Below, piece by piece: positions 47,897-57,871 of a stretch of DNA of 58,163 bases. The stretch is taken from positions 1-58,163 of the forward strand of contig JAGWOC010000013.1 in the NCBI GenBank assembly GCA_028872875.1, written 5' to 3'. Below the pieces are notes generated by a model. The model ran no database searches and was not told where the DNA came from. It saw nothing but the letters and a program-made list of their open reading frames with translations. The position numbers and the translations under genes were made by a program. Each line of letters begins with the position of its first letter. Position 1 is the first letter of the stretch. The stretch is from Chloroflexota bacterium (GTDB lineage: Bacteria > Chloroflexota > Dehalococcoidia > DSTF01 > JACRBR01).

Positions 47897-49087
47897 ATGC
47901 ACGCGATCTCCCGGCGGCTCTGGCGCTTCCTCGTCCGCACCTGGCCGCTGCTGGCGGCGCTCGCCGTGCTGGCCGGCCTGCCCGCGCTGATCAGCCTGAA
48001 CCGCCACGGGCGCGTCGCCGTCGACGCGGCCATCTACCTGCCGGACATGGTGCTCCAGGTACCGCTCCCCTTCCGGACGGTTGACCTGATCTCCTCCCCG
48101 CCGCGCCGCGAGCGGGTGACGATCAGCTACGTGAGCCGCAACGGGCCCCGGACGATCGATGCCGACCTCTACCTTCCGGCGCAGGGCGGCCAGCACGAGG
48201 GCGTGGTGTTCTCGATGGGCGCGCCGCCGCTGTCGCTCGACGACCCGCGCCTGGTGCGCATCGCCGATGACGCCGCGCGGTCAGGCGTGGTGATGCTGGT
48301 ACCGTTCTCGGACCGGCTCAACGCCGACCGCATCGAGCCGGAAGAGATCGACGCGCTCGTCGCGGAGGTGCAGTACCTGCAGGGCCTGCCCGAGGTGAAC
48401 CCGAAGCGCATCGGCTTCTTCGGCGCCAGCGTCGGCGGGTCGCTGGCGCTCGTGGCGGCCGCCGACCCGCGCATCCGGGACGACATCGCGCAGGTGGTGT
48501 CGGTCGGCGGCTACTTCGACGCGCTCCAGACCTTCGCCGCGATCGCCACCCACCGCATCGTCTACGACGGCATCAACCAGGCGTGGACGCCGAACCCGCA
48601 CGCGGAGGATGTGGTCGCGCAGCAGATGATCGACATCGTCGGCAACGCGCACGACCGCGACCTGCTCACGCAGTGGTTCATCAACGGCGATCCGAGAACG
48701 CCGGCCCAACTGGCGACGCTGAGCCCCCTCGGGCAGACGTCCTACGACTTCCTGACGAACCGCAACCCTGCCGGCGTCCAGGCGATCATCGACCGGCTGC
48801 CCGCCAGCGCGATACGCGAGCTCAACTATCTCTCGCCGCGCACCAGCATCGCCAACGTGAAGGCGGAGCTGTTCATCATTGCGGACCGCGGCGACCCCTA
48901 CATCCCCTACACCCAGACGCTCGAGCTGAGGTCCGTCGTCGGCGGACGCAAGAACGTCCACGTCGACCTGCTGCAGTTGTTCCAGCACGTGCAGCCGAAC
49001 CTGGACCAGCGGCCGGAGATCATCGCCGTCGACAGCACACGGCTGCTGTTCCGGCTCTACCAGTTGTTGCTGACGTGGCACGGCTGA
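47897..49087 (+). CDS. Membrane-anchored alpha/beta hydrolase
   Basis: 396 residues. An N-terminal membrane helix (about 13-35, RTWPLLAALAVLAGLPALIS) is followed by a hydrolase domain: VSRNGPRTIDADLYLPAQGG, then the nucleophile elbow GFFGASVGGSLALVAAADPR (Ser in GASVGG), Asp in IIADRGDPYIPY and a late His in LFQHVQPNLDQ. No close family is clear. The active site would face outside the membrane. ATG at 47897 was chosen because the basic start before the helix fits; an ATG at 47861 would add 12 residues. Confidence 0.82.
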   Translation: MHAISRRLWRFLVRTWPLLAALAVLAGLPALISLNRHGRVAVDAAIYLPDMVLQVPLPFRTVDLISSPPRRERVTISYVSRNGPRTIDADLYLPAQGGQHEGVVFSMGAPPLSLDDPRLVRIADDAARSGVVMLVPFSDRLNADRIEPEEIDALVAEVQYLQGLPEVNPKRIGFFGASVGGSLALVAAADPRIRDDIAQVVSVGGYFDALQTFAAIATHRIVYDGINQAWTPNPHAEDVVAQQMIDIVGNAHDRDLLTQWFINGDPRTPAQLATLSPLGQTSYDFLTNRNPAGVQAIIDRLPASAIRELNYLSPRTSIANVKAELFIIADRGDPYIPYTQTLELRSVVGGRKNVHVDLLQLFQHVQPNLDQRPEIIAVDSTRLLFRLYQLLLTWHG

Positions 49088-49338
49088 AATCAGAAGTTGG
49101 ATGTTAGATGTTGGAAGCTGGGGGCTCAGCGGGCCGGTTATGTCACGTTTGGTGCGGGCGGGAGGTGCGTCCAAGCGTAACGGTGCCGCCGCGCCCGCGT
49201 TCGGCCATGTAGACAGCCGCAGCGTCGCGGCCCCCGGCGAGCTGGTGGACGCGGCGGTGATACGTTATGGTAAGCGACGGCGCTGCCCTCCGAGGCCGCC
49301 GCCGTGGTCATCCCCCGCCAGGCAAGGTTTAAAACAGG
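49088..49338. other. Intergenic region with a degenerate GTTGGA tract
   Basis: AGAAGTTGGATGTTAGATGT then TGGAAGCTGGGGG (49092-49125) resembles the tract at 5829-5866. Downstream, TACGTTATGG near 49261 and TTTAAAAC near 49328 are the only AT-rich spots. I see no gene. Confidence 0.5.
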
Positions 49339-50382
49339 TTGGCACTGCTCGCCTCAGCGCTCGCGGCGACCGTGACGATCGTCGCCGCCCTTCTCCCACC
49401 ACTCCACATCCCCGGCGTCCCGGACAGCCGGAATCCCCCGCTCTACCCGGCGCCGCCCGGCTACCTGCTGCCGTGGCCCGGTGGCGAGATCCACAGCGTG
49501 ACGCAGGGCGAGGACACGCCCTTCACGCACAACGGCTTCGCCGCCTACGCCTTCGACTTCGACCTCGTCTTCGACAGCGTCGTCGCTGCCCGCTCCGGCA
49601 AGGTGACGATGGTGAAGGCCGACTCCAGCCGCGGCGGCTGCGACCCCGCCTACACCTCGGACGCCAACTACGTCGTCATCGACCACGGCGACGGCACGTC
49701 GGCGCTGTACCTGCACCTCGCGTACGACTCGGTGCTGGTCCACGCGGGCGACGTCGTCCAGCGGGGCCAGCCCATCGCCACGTCCGGCGAGACGGGCGTC
49801 ACCTGCTCCGCGGACGACCGGCACCCCGGCCCGCACCTGCACTTCCAGGTCGAGCGCACCGAAGCTGGCCAGTACTACACGCAGTCGCTGCCGATCGCGT
49901 TCGATGACATCTCCGCGCACGACGGCGTCCCGCAGGAGGGCGCATCGTACGCCTCGCAGAACTACCCTCCCGGCTCGTTGCACGCCGTCTGGCTGGTACG
50001 CCACCGGGTACCGCGCGCCTTCCATCCCATGGCCACGCCGCTCAACCCTTCCCTCATGGAAGCGCCGCCGCCGCCCGCGCTCGCAGCGAGCGGCACGGCC
50101 ACGGCGGCCGCCACGAGCACACCGACACCGATACCGACGGCGCTGTCATCGGCCACGCCCACTCCCACGCCCACCGCTACCGCCACGATCACGCCGACGG
50201 CCACCGCGACCGCCACCATCACCGCCACGCCGACGGCGACGGCGGCCCCGTCGCCCTCGCCTTCCCCCACCGTCGCCGCATCGCCGACGCCCGCGCCCGC
50301 GACGAGCACGCCCGCACCGGCACCATCCCCCACGACGGCGCCCGCCGCCACACCCGTGGCGACGCCGTCGCCCGCCGCTTGA
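49339..50382 (+). CDS. Secreted M23-family peptidase with a Thr/Pro-rich tail
   Basis: 347 residues from a TTG. Signal or anchor helix at 1-22 (LLASALAATVTIVAALLPPL). The LytM-type zinc peptidase domain has HNGFAAYAFDFD (His and Asp ligands) and HPGPHLHFQVE (H-x-H ligand). VVIDHGDGTSALYLHLAYDS and VVQRGQPIATSGETG are usual. From about residue 235 the tail is a low-complexity Thr/Pro/Ala/Ser run of some 110 residues, probably a wall-spanning or glycosylated stalk. It probably cuts peptidoglycan cross-bridges or acts as a cell-surface protein. Confidence 0.9.
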   Translation: MALLASALAATVTIVAALLPPLHIPGVPDSRNPPLYPAPPGYLLPWPGGEIHSVTQGEDTPFTHNGFAAYAFDFDLVFDSVVAARSGKVTMVKADSSRGGCDPAYTSDANYVVIDHGDGTSALYLHLAYDSVLVHAGDVVQRGQPIATSGETGVTCSADDRHPGPHLHFQVERTEAGQYYTQSLPIAFDDISAHDGVPQEGASYASQNYPPGSLHAVWLVRHRVPRAFHPMATPLNPSLMEAPPPPALAASGTATAAATSTPTPIPTALSSATPTPTPTATATITPTATATATITATPTATAAPSPSPSPTVAASPTPAPATSTPAPAPSPTTAPAATPVATPSPAA

Positions 50383-50457
50383 CGCCTGCGGCGCATCGCG
50401 CAGCGCCGGCCGCGGCACGCTGCCGGTAACGCCGATGTCCGCTACGCTGCACGCGGC

Positions 50458-51216
50458 ATGAAATCGGCCGAGCTGGTGATCCCCTGCTACAACGAGGAGC
50501 GCGTGCTGCCCGACAGCCTCGCGAAGCTGCGCGCCTGGTGCGCGGCGGAGCTGCCGTACGCCTGGCGCATCGTGATCGCCGACAACGCTTCGACCGACGG
50601 CACGCTCGCTGTGGCGCGGCGCCTCGCCGAGGAGCATCCGGCCGATGTCGGTTATGTCCACCTCGACCAGAAGGGGCGTGGCCGCGCGCTCAAGCGCGCC
50701 TGGCTCGGGAGCACGGCCGACGCGATGTGCTACATGGACGTCGACCTCTCGACGGACCTTGCCGCCATCCGGCCGCTGCTCGGCGCGGTGCTCGATGACG
50801 GCTACGACCTGGCGTACGGCTCGCGCGTCGCCGGCACGGCGGACATCAAGCGGTCGCTCAAGCGCGAGGTCAACTCACGCGGCTACATCGCCTTCATCAA
50901 GCTCCTCTTCTGGACGAAGTTCTCGGACGCGCAGTGCGGCTTCAAGGCGATCACGCGCGAGGCTGCGCGCGAGCTGCTGCCGCGCATCCAGGACGGCGCG
51001 TGGTTCTTCGACACCGAGCTGCTGATCACCGCCGAGAAGTCTGGCTACCGGCTCAGGGAAGTGCCGGTGCGCTGGGTCGAAGACCCGGACACGCGCGTGC
51101 GCTTTCCGCAGGACATCGTGCAGATGGGCAGCGACCTCGTGAAGCTGCGCCTGCGCCGGCTGCCGACGAGGGCGGAGCTTCGGGCCGGGAGTGCACCGCC
51201 GCCAGGCGGGGCATAG
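50458..51216 (+). CDS. Family 2 glycosyltransferase (dolichyl-phosphate glucosyltransferase-like)
   Basis: 252 residues. GT-A motifs: SAELVIPCYNEERVLPDSLA, IVIADNASTDGTLAVARRLA, the DxD motif in CYMDVDLSTD, and SDAQCGFKAITREAARELLP. EVPVRWVEDPDTRVRFPQDI is the classical end of the family that transfers sugar to polyprenyl phosphate. No membrane helices are present. Possible leaderless start: TACGCT at 50443-50448 ends 9 bases before the ATG. Confidence 0.9.
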   Translation: MKSAELVIPCYNEERVLPDSLAKLRAWCAAELPYAWRIVIADNASTDGTLAVARRLAEEHPADVGYVHLDQKGRGRALKRAWLGSTADAMCYMDVDLSTDLAAIRPLLGAVLDDGYDLAYGSRVAGTADIKRSLKREVNSRGYIAFIKLLFWTKFSDAQCGFKAITREAARELLPRIQDGAWFFDTELLITAEKSGYRLREVPVRWVEDPDTRVRFPQDIVQMGSDLVKLRLRRLPTRAELRAGSAPPPGGA

Positions 51217-51246
51217 CCGCCGGCACTGGCGGGCGCGGCACGGAGC

Positions 51247-51660
51247 TCAGACCTGGACGTACACGTCGTCCCCTTCGACACGCGTGGGATAGGAGGGGAC
51301 GCTGCGCTTGAGGAACCCGGGGAACGTGGCATCCATCAGCAGCTTGTACCACAGCGGGTGCGTCACCCAGCTACAGATGCCGCCGTCCGTCACGTCGAAC
51401 TTTGCGCCGTGGTTGGCGCACTCGACGACCGTGCCCTCGAGCGTGCCGTCGTGCAGGCGCCCGCGCAGATGCGTGCAGACGTCGCCGATGGCGTACACCT
51501 GGCCGTCGATGTTGGCGACGAGGATCTCGTTCACGAACAGTTTCGCCGGCCCGTACTGCGCGGCCACATCCGGAACGGCGACGGACCGGCGCACCTTCAC
51601 GCCCTTCATCGACCCGGGCGGGATCTCGGACAGCCTGCAGACGCGCACGAACTCGGCCAC
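51247..51660 (-). CDS. Rieske [2Fe-2S] ferredoxin-type protein
   Basis: 137 residues from a GTG at 51660 (GGGAAGGTGGCTCC before it). The cluster site is CTHLRGRLHDGTLEGTVVEC followed by ANHGAKFD: C-x-H and C-x-x-H. Stand-alone proteins of this type pass electrons to ring-hydroxylating oxygenases or act in nitrite-reductase-like systems. No oxygenase is adjacent. The C-terminal part (about 100-137) is longer than in minimal Rieske ferredoxins. Confidence 0.9.
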   Translation of the reverse strand: MAEFVRVCRLSEIPPGSMKGVKVRRSVAVPDVAAQYGPAKLFVNEILVANIDGQVYAIGDVCTHLRGRLHDGTLEGTVVECANHGAKFDVTDGGICSWVTHPLWYKLLMDATFPGFLKRSVPSYPTRVEGDDVYVQV

Positions 51661-51831
51661 GGAGCCACCTTCCCTGGATTTGGGCGCGATTGTATCGGAC
51701 GCTCGCGGCAAGCGCCACCGGCGCGGTAGCCCCGTGCGGCACCCGGCGCGAGATCTCCGGAATCCGCAGCGCCCCGCCGCTACCCCGCGCGCGCCCGCAC
51801 GGCGTATGCTGCATCCAGGGAGGCCGGCGCC

Positions 51832-52233
51832 ATGGCGGACGACGACGACTTCGCGGGCATCGACATCGACGGGCCGTGGGGCGGCATCCGCATCGGCCGC
51901 GGAGGCGTGCGCGTGGGGCGCGGATATGACGGCGAAGGCGACGAGTACCGGCGGGCGCGCAGGCGCGTGCGTCAGCGGCTCAACTTCTACCGGAACGTCG
52001 CGTACTTCGTGGTGATCGTCGGCGCACTGGCGCTCATCGACTGGGCGACGGGCGGCGGCTGGTGGGTGCAGTGGCTGGCGGCGATCTGGGGCGGCTTCCT
52101 CGCGCTCGAGTTCCTGAGCACCTTCGTCGCGCCCGCGCTCTGGGGCCACGAGGCGGAGGAACGGATGGTCGCCCGCGAGCTGGAACGCCGCCGCGGCCGC
52201 GTCCACGTGGAGCCCCCGCCGCCCGACGAGTAG
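51832..52233 (+). CDS. 2TM-domain membrane protein
   Basis: 133 residues. An acidic, Gly-rich start (DDDDFAGIDIDGPWGGIRIG), basic stretch YRRARRRVRQRLNFYRNVAY, then two hydrophobic helices (FVVIVGALALIDWA and WLAAIWGGFLALEFLSTFVA) linked by a Trp-rich turn GGGWWVQ, and a charged tail. This is the plan of the 2TM domain (first seen beside bacterial sensors). A good GGAGGCC site precedes the ATG. Function unknown. Confidence 0.8.
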   Translation: MADDDDFAGIDIDGPWGGIRIGRGGVRVGRGYDGEGDEYRRARRRVRQRLNFYRNVAYFVVIVGALALIDWATGGGWWVQWLAAIWGGFLALEFLSTFVAPALWGHEAEERMVARELERRRGRVHVEPPPPDE

Positions 52234-52316
52234 CCCCGCCGTGTTCTGCCCTCCACCCTCGGCCCGCGGGCCGGATGGCACCTGTCGGCACGCCGTCGCG
52301 CGGGCTACGCTGAAGC

Positions 52317-53786
<1,470 letters not shown>

Positions 53787-53799
53787 CCGCTGTGCGTCA

Positions 53800-53843
53800 A
53801 CCTCACCCCCCAGCCCCCTCTCCACAGTGTGCAGAGGGAGAGC
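53800..53843. repeat. Dispersed repeat E, copy 2
   Basis: CCTCACCCCCCAGCCCCCTC then TCCACAGTGTGCAGAGGGAG, closely matching 15739-15779. It follows the malic enzyme gene. Further on, CCTTCCCTGGCAGGGAAGG near 53925-53943 is a copy of repeat F. Confidence 0.7.
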
Positions 53844-53948
53844 AGCGGCTCGATGAGATGGGCGATCTCCCTTACGCTCGACCGTAACGCATCGGCGCGT
53901 CCTCTATCGCCGTGGCGGCACTCACCTTCCCTGGCAGGGAAGGGGCGG

Positions 53949-53986
53949 GGGTAGGTCGCCGCCGCCGATCGCGCGGCGACCTACCC
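53949..53986. repeat. Perfect 13-base hairpin
   Basis: GGGTAGGTCGCCG at 53949-53961 pairs exactly with CGGCGACCTACCC at 53974-53986 over 12 bases. It lies in the 53787-54155 intergenic stretch between malic enzyme and the aldo/keto reductase. No T-run follows. The rest of the stretch holds repeats E and F and no gene. Confidence 0.65.
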
Positions 53987-54155
53987 GAACGTGCGCAAAC
54001 CTCGCGCCGGCGGCGGGCGGGCGCCCGCGGGGCGCTGCCGGCGGCGGGGCGCCGCGCTACGCTGTAACGACGGCGCGGCATCGGCCCGCAGCGCCCGCAA
54101 CGTGCCGCGCGCGGGTGCGCGCGGCGAGATCGGCCCACGGAGTAACGGAGTAGCG

Positions 54156-55157
54156 ATGAAGTACCGCCCGTTTGGCAACACGCAGCTCAAGGTTTCCGCC
54201 GTCGGCTTCGGCGTCTGGACTGTCAGCACCGGCTGGTGGGGCATCGACGACGACGACTTCGCGCGGCGCCTGATCCGCCGCGCGTACGACCTCGGCATCA
54301 CCTTCTTCGATACCGCCGACACCTACGGCAACGGCAAGGGCGAGACGCTGCTGGCGGAAACGCTCGGGGACGTGCGCGACAAGGTCGTCATCGCGACCAA
54401 GGGCGGCTACGACTGGTACCGCCACGGGGACGAGCGCCGCGGCCAGAAGGAGATCCCGCAGGACTGGTCGCCGGGCTACATCCGCAAGGCCGTCGAGGGC
54501 AGCCTGCGGCGTCTCAACACCGACCACATCGACATCTACCAGCTCCACAACGCGAAGATGGACTGCCTCACGCGCGACGACACGTTCGACGAGCTCGCGC
54601 GGCTCAAGGACGAAGGGAAGATCGGCGTCTACGGCGTCGCGCTCGGCCCCGCGATCGGCTGGCAGGACGAGGGGATGTACGCAATGGAGCATCGCGACAC
54701 CGGCGTGCTGCACACGATCTACAACATGTTCGAGCAGGACCCCGGACGCGCGTTCTTCCCCGTCGCGCGGGAGAAGGGCACCGGCGTCCTCGTGCGCGTG
54801 CCGCACTCCTCCGGCATGCTCGAAGGCAGGTACACGAAGGACACCGTCTTCGGAGAGAACGACCACCGGCGCCACCGCACGCGCGAGTGGTTCGATGAGG
54901 GGCTGCGCAAGATCGAGACGCTGCGCTTCCTGACCGAGGGCCGCGGCCGGACGATCGGCCAGGCGGCGCTGCAGTTCATCCTCGCGGAGCCGAGCGTCGC
55001 GTCGACGCTGCCGAACATCTACGACGAAGAACAGCTCGTCGAGTTCGCGGCGGCGTCCGACACGCCGGCGTTCACGCCCGGCGAGCTGGCGCGCGTCGCG
55101 GACCTGTACGCGCGCGACTTCCGGGCGGAGGGCGAGCCCGCGGGGAGCCGCGCATGA
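54156..55157 (+). CDS. Aldo/keto reductase
   Basis: 333 residues. Family start [20 protein letters not shown], catalytic Asp and Tyr in [20 protein letters not shown], Lys in [11 protein letters not shown] and His in [12 protein letters not shown]. It reduces or oxidises carbonyls with NAD(P)H. The next gene, the coproheme decarboxylase-Rieske fusion, starts in an ATGA overlap, so the two are translated together. The substrate is not clear; a link to heme synthesis is only suggested by the coupling. Confidence 0.92.
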   Translation: MKYRPFGNTQLKVSAVGFGVWTVSTGWWGIDDDDFARRLIRRAYDLGITFFDTADTYGNGKGETLLAETLGDVRDKVVIATKGGYDWYRHGDERRGQKEIPQDWSPGYIRKAVEGSLRRLNTDHIDIYQLHNAKMDCLTRDDTFDELARLKDEGKIGVYGVALGPAIGWQDEGMYAMEHRDTGVLHTIYNMFEQDPGRAFFPVAREKGTGVLVRVPHSSGMLEGRYTKDTVFGENDHRRHRTREWFDEGLRKIETLRFLTEGRGRTIGQAALQFILAEPSVASTLPNIYDEEQLVEFAAASDTPAFTPGELARVADLYARDFRAEGEPAGSRA

Positions 55158-56242
55158 GCGGCGCAGCGGACAACGGCGCGCCGCCCGCGATGCGCCAGTA
55201 CGTCCAGTTCGCGTTCTACAAGGTCGACCCCGCATGGCGCCGCCTGCCCCCGGGCGCGCGCGAGGCGGCGAAGCGCGAGGTCGAGGCAGCGGTCGCCGCC
55301 GCCTCGGAGCGCATGCAGGTGCGGCCGTACAGCCTCGTCGGCATCCGCGGCGACGCCGACTTCCTGCTCTGGCAGATCAGCGACGGCCTGGAGTCGTTCC
55401 AGGATGCGGCGACACGGCTGCTCAGCACCGGCCTCGGCCCCTACCTCTCGACGCCCTACTCGTACCTGGCGATGACCCGCAAGAGCGTCTACGTCGACAA
55501 GACGGAGCGCGAAGGGCCGTCGCGGCGCCTGCGGCTGACGCCGGGCACGGCGAAGTACCTGTTCGTCTATCCCTTCGTGAAGACGCGTCCGTGGTACGCG
55601 CTCCCGGCCGAGGAGCGCCAGCGCATGATGGACGTGCACATCCGCGTCGGCCGCAAGTACCCGACGGTGAAGCTCAACACGACGTACTCGTTCGGGCTCG
55701 ACGACCAGGAGTTCGTCGTGGCGTTCGAGACCGACGAGCCTGGCGACTTCCTCGACCTGGTGATGGAGCTGCGCGGGGCCGAGTCCAGCCTCTACACGCT
55801 GCGCGACACGCCGACGTTCACCTGCGTGGCGACGACCGTGCGCGGCATGCTCGACGCGCTCGGCGCGCCCGGCGACGCGCTCGCAACCGGGGCCGCAGGC
55901 GACGCCGGCGGCTGGACGCGCGTCGCCGCCATCGACGAGCTGCCGCCAGGCGCCGCGACGACGGCGTACGCGGGCGGCGAGCAGGTGGCCGTGTTCAACG
56001 CCGGCGGGCGGCTCTACGCCATCGAGGCGCACTGCCCGCACGGCAACGCGCCGCTCGTCGAGGGCACGGTCGAAGGGACGGTGCTGACCTGCCCGTGGCA
56101 CGGCAGCCGCTTCGACCTTGCGCGCGGGTGCGAGATCGTGCGCGGCCCTGCGGCACGCCCGCCCGTCGTATACGCGGTGCGGGTGGTCGACGGCGCGATC
56201 TACGTGTCACCGGCCAAAACGCCGGCGCACACGATCCGGTAG
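55154..56242 (+). CDS. Coproheme decarboxylase (chlorite dismutase family) fused to a C-terminal Rieske domain
   Basis: 362 residues. Residues 12-235 match the Cld/ChdC fold: [17 protein letters not shown] at the start, [20 protein letters not shown] with Tyr139 at the place of the catalytic Tyr of ChdC, the axial His162 in [13 protein letters not shown], and [20 protein letters not shown]. After an Ala/Gly linker (238-252), residues 255-355 form a Rieske domain with C294-x-H296 and C313-x-x-H316 (CPHGN, CPWHG). ChdC (HemQ) makes heme b from coproheme in the coproporphyrin-dependent route. The fused [2Fe-2S] domain could move electrons to or from the heme or sense oxygen. I keep the symbol empty since the fusion is atypical. 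Confidence 0.9.
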   Translation: MSGAADNGAPPAMRQYVQFAFYKVDPAWRRLPPGAREAAKREVEAAVAAASERMQVRPYSLVGIRGDADFLLWQISDGLESFQDAATRLLSTGLGPYLSTPYSYLAMTRKSVYVDKTEREGPSRRLRLTPGTAKYLFVYPFVKTRPWYALPAEERQRMMDVHIRVGRKYPTVKLNTTYSFGLDDQEFVVAFETDEPGDFLDLVMELRGAESSLYTLRDTPTFTCVATTVRGMLDALGAPGDALATGAAGDAGGWTRVAAIDELPPGAATTAYAGGEQVAVFNAGGRLYAIEAHCPHGNAPLVEGTVEGTVLTCPWHGSRFDLARGCEIVRGPAARPPVVYAVRVVDGAIYVSPAKTPAHTIR

Positions 56243-56273
56243 GGCCAGGCGCGGGGTTTACCGCCCTCAGCGA

Positions 56274-56847
56274 TTACTCCGCCTTCACACAGGCGCCGAG
56301 GATCCCTTGCACGTCCCTTGTGAGCGGATCGTAGAGCACCTGCGCACAGAATCGGCTCGGCGTGGTGAGGTGGATCCACAGCCGACCGTCCAAGTCCCCC
56401 CTCGCTGATTCGTCCCAGCGAAAGCCGCCGACCTCGGCATAATAGCAGCCGTCCCTGCCGACGCGGACATCGCCGCGCCGGGGCAGGGGCGGCCGCGGCG
56501 TCTCCGCGAGGTGCGACGGGGGCGGGAGGTGCGGTGCCGAGCCTGGGGGCGGCGGGATGAGCGTCGGCGTGACGGTGGGCGTAGATGTGGGAGGTCCCGC
56601 GGTGGCGGTCGGAGGCTCCGGTGTGGGCGACGGCAGCGGTGTCGATATGGGCCACGCCGGGTCGAGCATCGCGGAGGACTCGGGGATGCGATAGAGCGGC
56701 GGCGGGAAGGTCGCGGTGGCGCTCGGCGTAATGGCGGTGCGCGCGCAGACCGCGGCTTCCGCCGGGCCGGTCACGAAGCGGGCCGCAGGCGGCTGCGAGC
56801 GCCGCGACCAGCATGAGCACGCGGGCCGAGGGAGCCGGATGACGCAT
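56274..56847 (-). pseudogene. Frameshifted lipoprotein gene
   Basis: A strong site (GTGAGGAGGTGCC) precedes an ATG at 56847 that opens MRHPAPSARVLMLVAALAAA then CGP, a clear lipoprotein signal peptide with a Cys after LAAA. Past about 56780 this frame turns into poor sequence (many His/Arg). A second frame then carries credible protein: RFVTGPAEAAVCARTAITPS, a Pro/Thr-rich linker (PPTSTPTVTPTLIPPPPG) and a folded-looking end, GDVRVGRDGCYYAEVGGFRW to GILGACVKAE (stop at 56274). A single frameshift around 56760-56790 would join them. It is a broken gene or an assembly error. Family unknown. Confidence 0.65.
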
Positions 56848-57019
56848 GGCACCTCCTCACTTCCCAGACGCTCAGGAGGACCGGAACGTTCCCGCACGGC
56901 CCGCCCTCGCCAACCTCGCCGGGCGACCGGAGGTGGCATCCTGGACCGGAGCCTTCGGACAAGCCGCCGTCAAGCCCTCTTCGTGCATGCCTCCGACCGA
57001 TCGCCCGCTATCCTGCGGC

Positions 57020-57742
57020 ATGATCGAGCGCCTGCACCTGACGCGGCGCCAGTTGCTGGCGCGACTGGCCGAAGACGGCGCAGCGGGCGCGACAGCGTAC
57101 CGGCCGCCGGGGACGGCGCCGCCGCTCGCTGCCCTGCCGCTCCCACCGGACGAGCGCGAGCGGCTCGCGGAGGCCGCGCTCGCGTCGGAGACGGGCAGCG
57201 TGCTGCTCGCCGGCGCGAGCGAGGCGCTCCTCGTGCTGCCGCCCTTTCCCGTCGAGGCGGCAATCGACTACTCGGAGCTGTACGCCGCGCCGCTGCGCGC
57301 GTCACTCGAGCGGCGGCGCGGGGTCGCGGTGCTGCTGCTCCGCCTCGGCGGCTTCAGCGTCGGCTTCTTCCGCGGCGAGGCGCTGGTCGACGCGAAGACG
57401 GACCAGCGCTTCGTCAAGAACCGCCATCGCAAGGGCGGCCAGTCGCAGCGCCGCTTCGACCGCATCCGCGAGAAGCAGACGGACGAGCTGTTCGGGAAGG
57501 CGTGCGAGACCTCCCGCGAGAAGCTGGCGCCGTACGAGGCCGAGATCGAGCACGTCTTCTTCGGCGGCGACCGCCACACGCTCCAGTCGTTCCACAAGCA
57601 GTGCTCGTACTTCGAGCGCTTCGGCGCGCGCGTGATGCGCCGGGTGTTGCCGGTCGCCGGCGACCCGCGCCGCGCCTCGCTGGAAGCGACGCCGCGGGAG
57701 GTCTGGTCGAGCGACGTATACGTTGCGCGCAATGAGACGTGA
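57020..57742 (+). CDS. VLRF1-type (eRF1-like) peptidyl-tRNA hydrolase
   Basis: 240 residues from the ATG at 57020. The core matches the Vms1/ANKZF1-like release factor domain of bacterial acVLRF1 proteins: LLLRLGGFSVGFFRGEALVD, then RFVKNRHRKGGQSQRRFDR, where GGQS resembles the catalytic GGQ-type loop, and CETSREKLAPYEAEIEHVFF. HVFFGGDRHTLQSF fits the release-factor fold. Such proteins free nascent chains from stalled ribosomes. TATCCT at 57009-57014 ends 5 bases before the ATG (leaderless). Longer in-frame starts at 56846 and 56987 add sequence without similarity. Confidence 0.85.
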   Translation: MIERLHLTRRQLLARLAEDGAAGATAYRPPGTAPPLAALPLPPDERERLAEAALASETGSVLLAGASEALLVLPPFPVEAAIDYSELYAAPLRASLERRRGVAVLLLRLGGFSVGFFRGEALVDAKTDQRFVKNRHRKGGQSQRRFDRIREKQTDELFGKACETSREKLAPYEAEIEHVFFGGDRHTLQSFHKQCSYFERFGARVMRRVLPVAGDPRRASLEATPREVWSSDVYVARNET

Positions 57743-57871
57743 GCAGTGGGGGCTGCGCCGCCAGCTTCTCGCGTCCCGCGTCCCGCTTCCTGTATCCTCG
57801 CCTGATTGCGCCAGAGCCCGCGACCTGTTGCACTACCGCCAGTGCCCCGACCAACAGCGAGAGGACCTCAC

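Noticed and set aside
56274-56847. Programmed ribosomal frameshifting
   Set aside because: No slippery heptamer or following pseudoknot is visible at the frame change; a simple indel is the better explanation.
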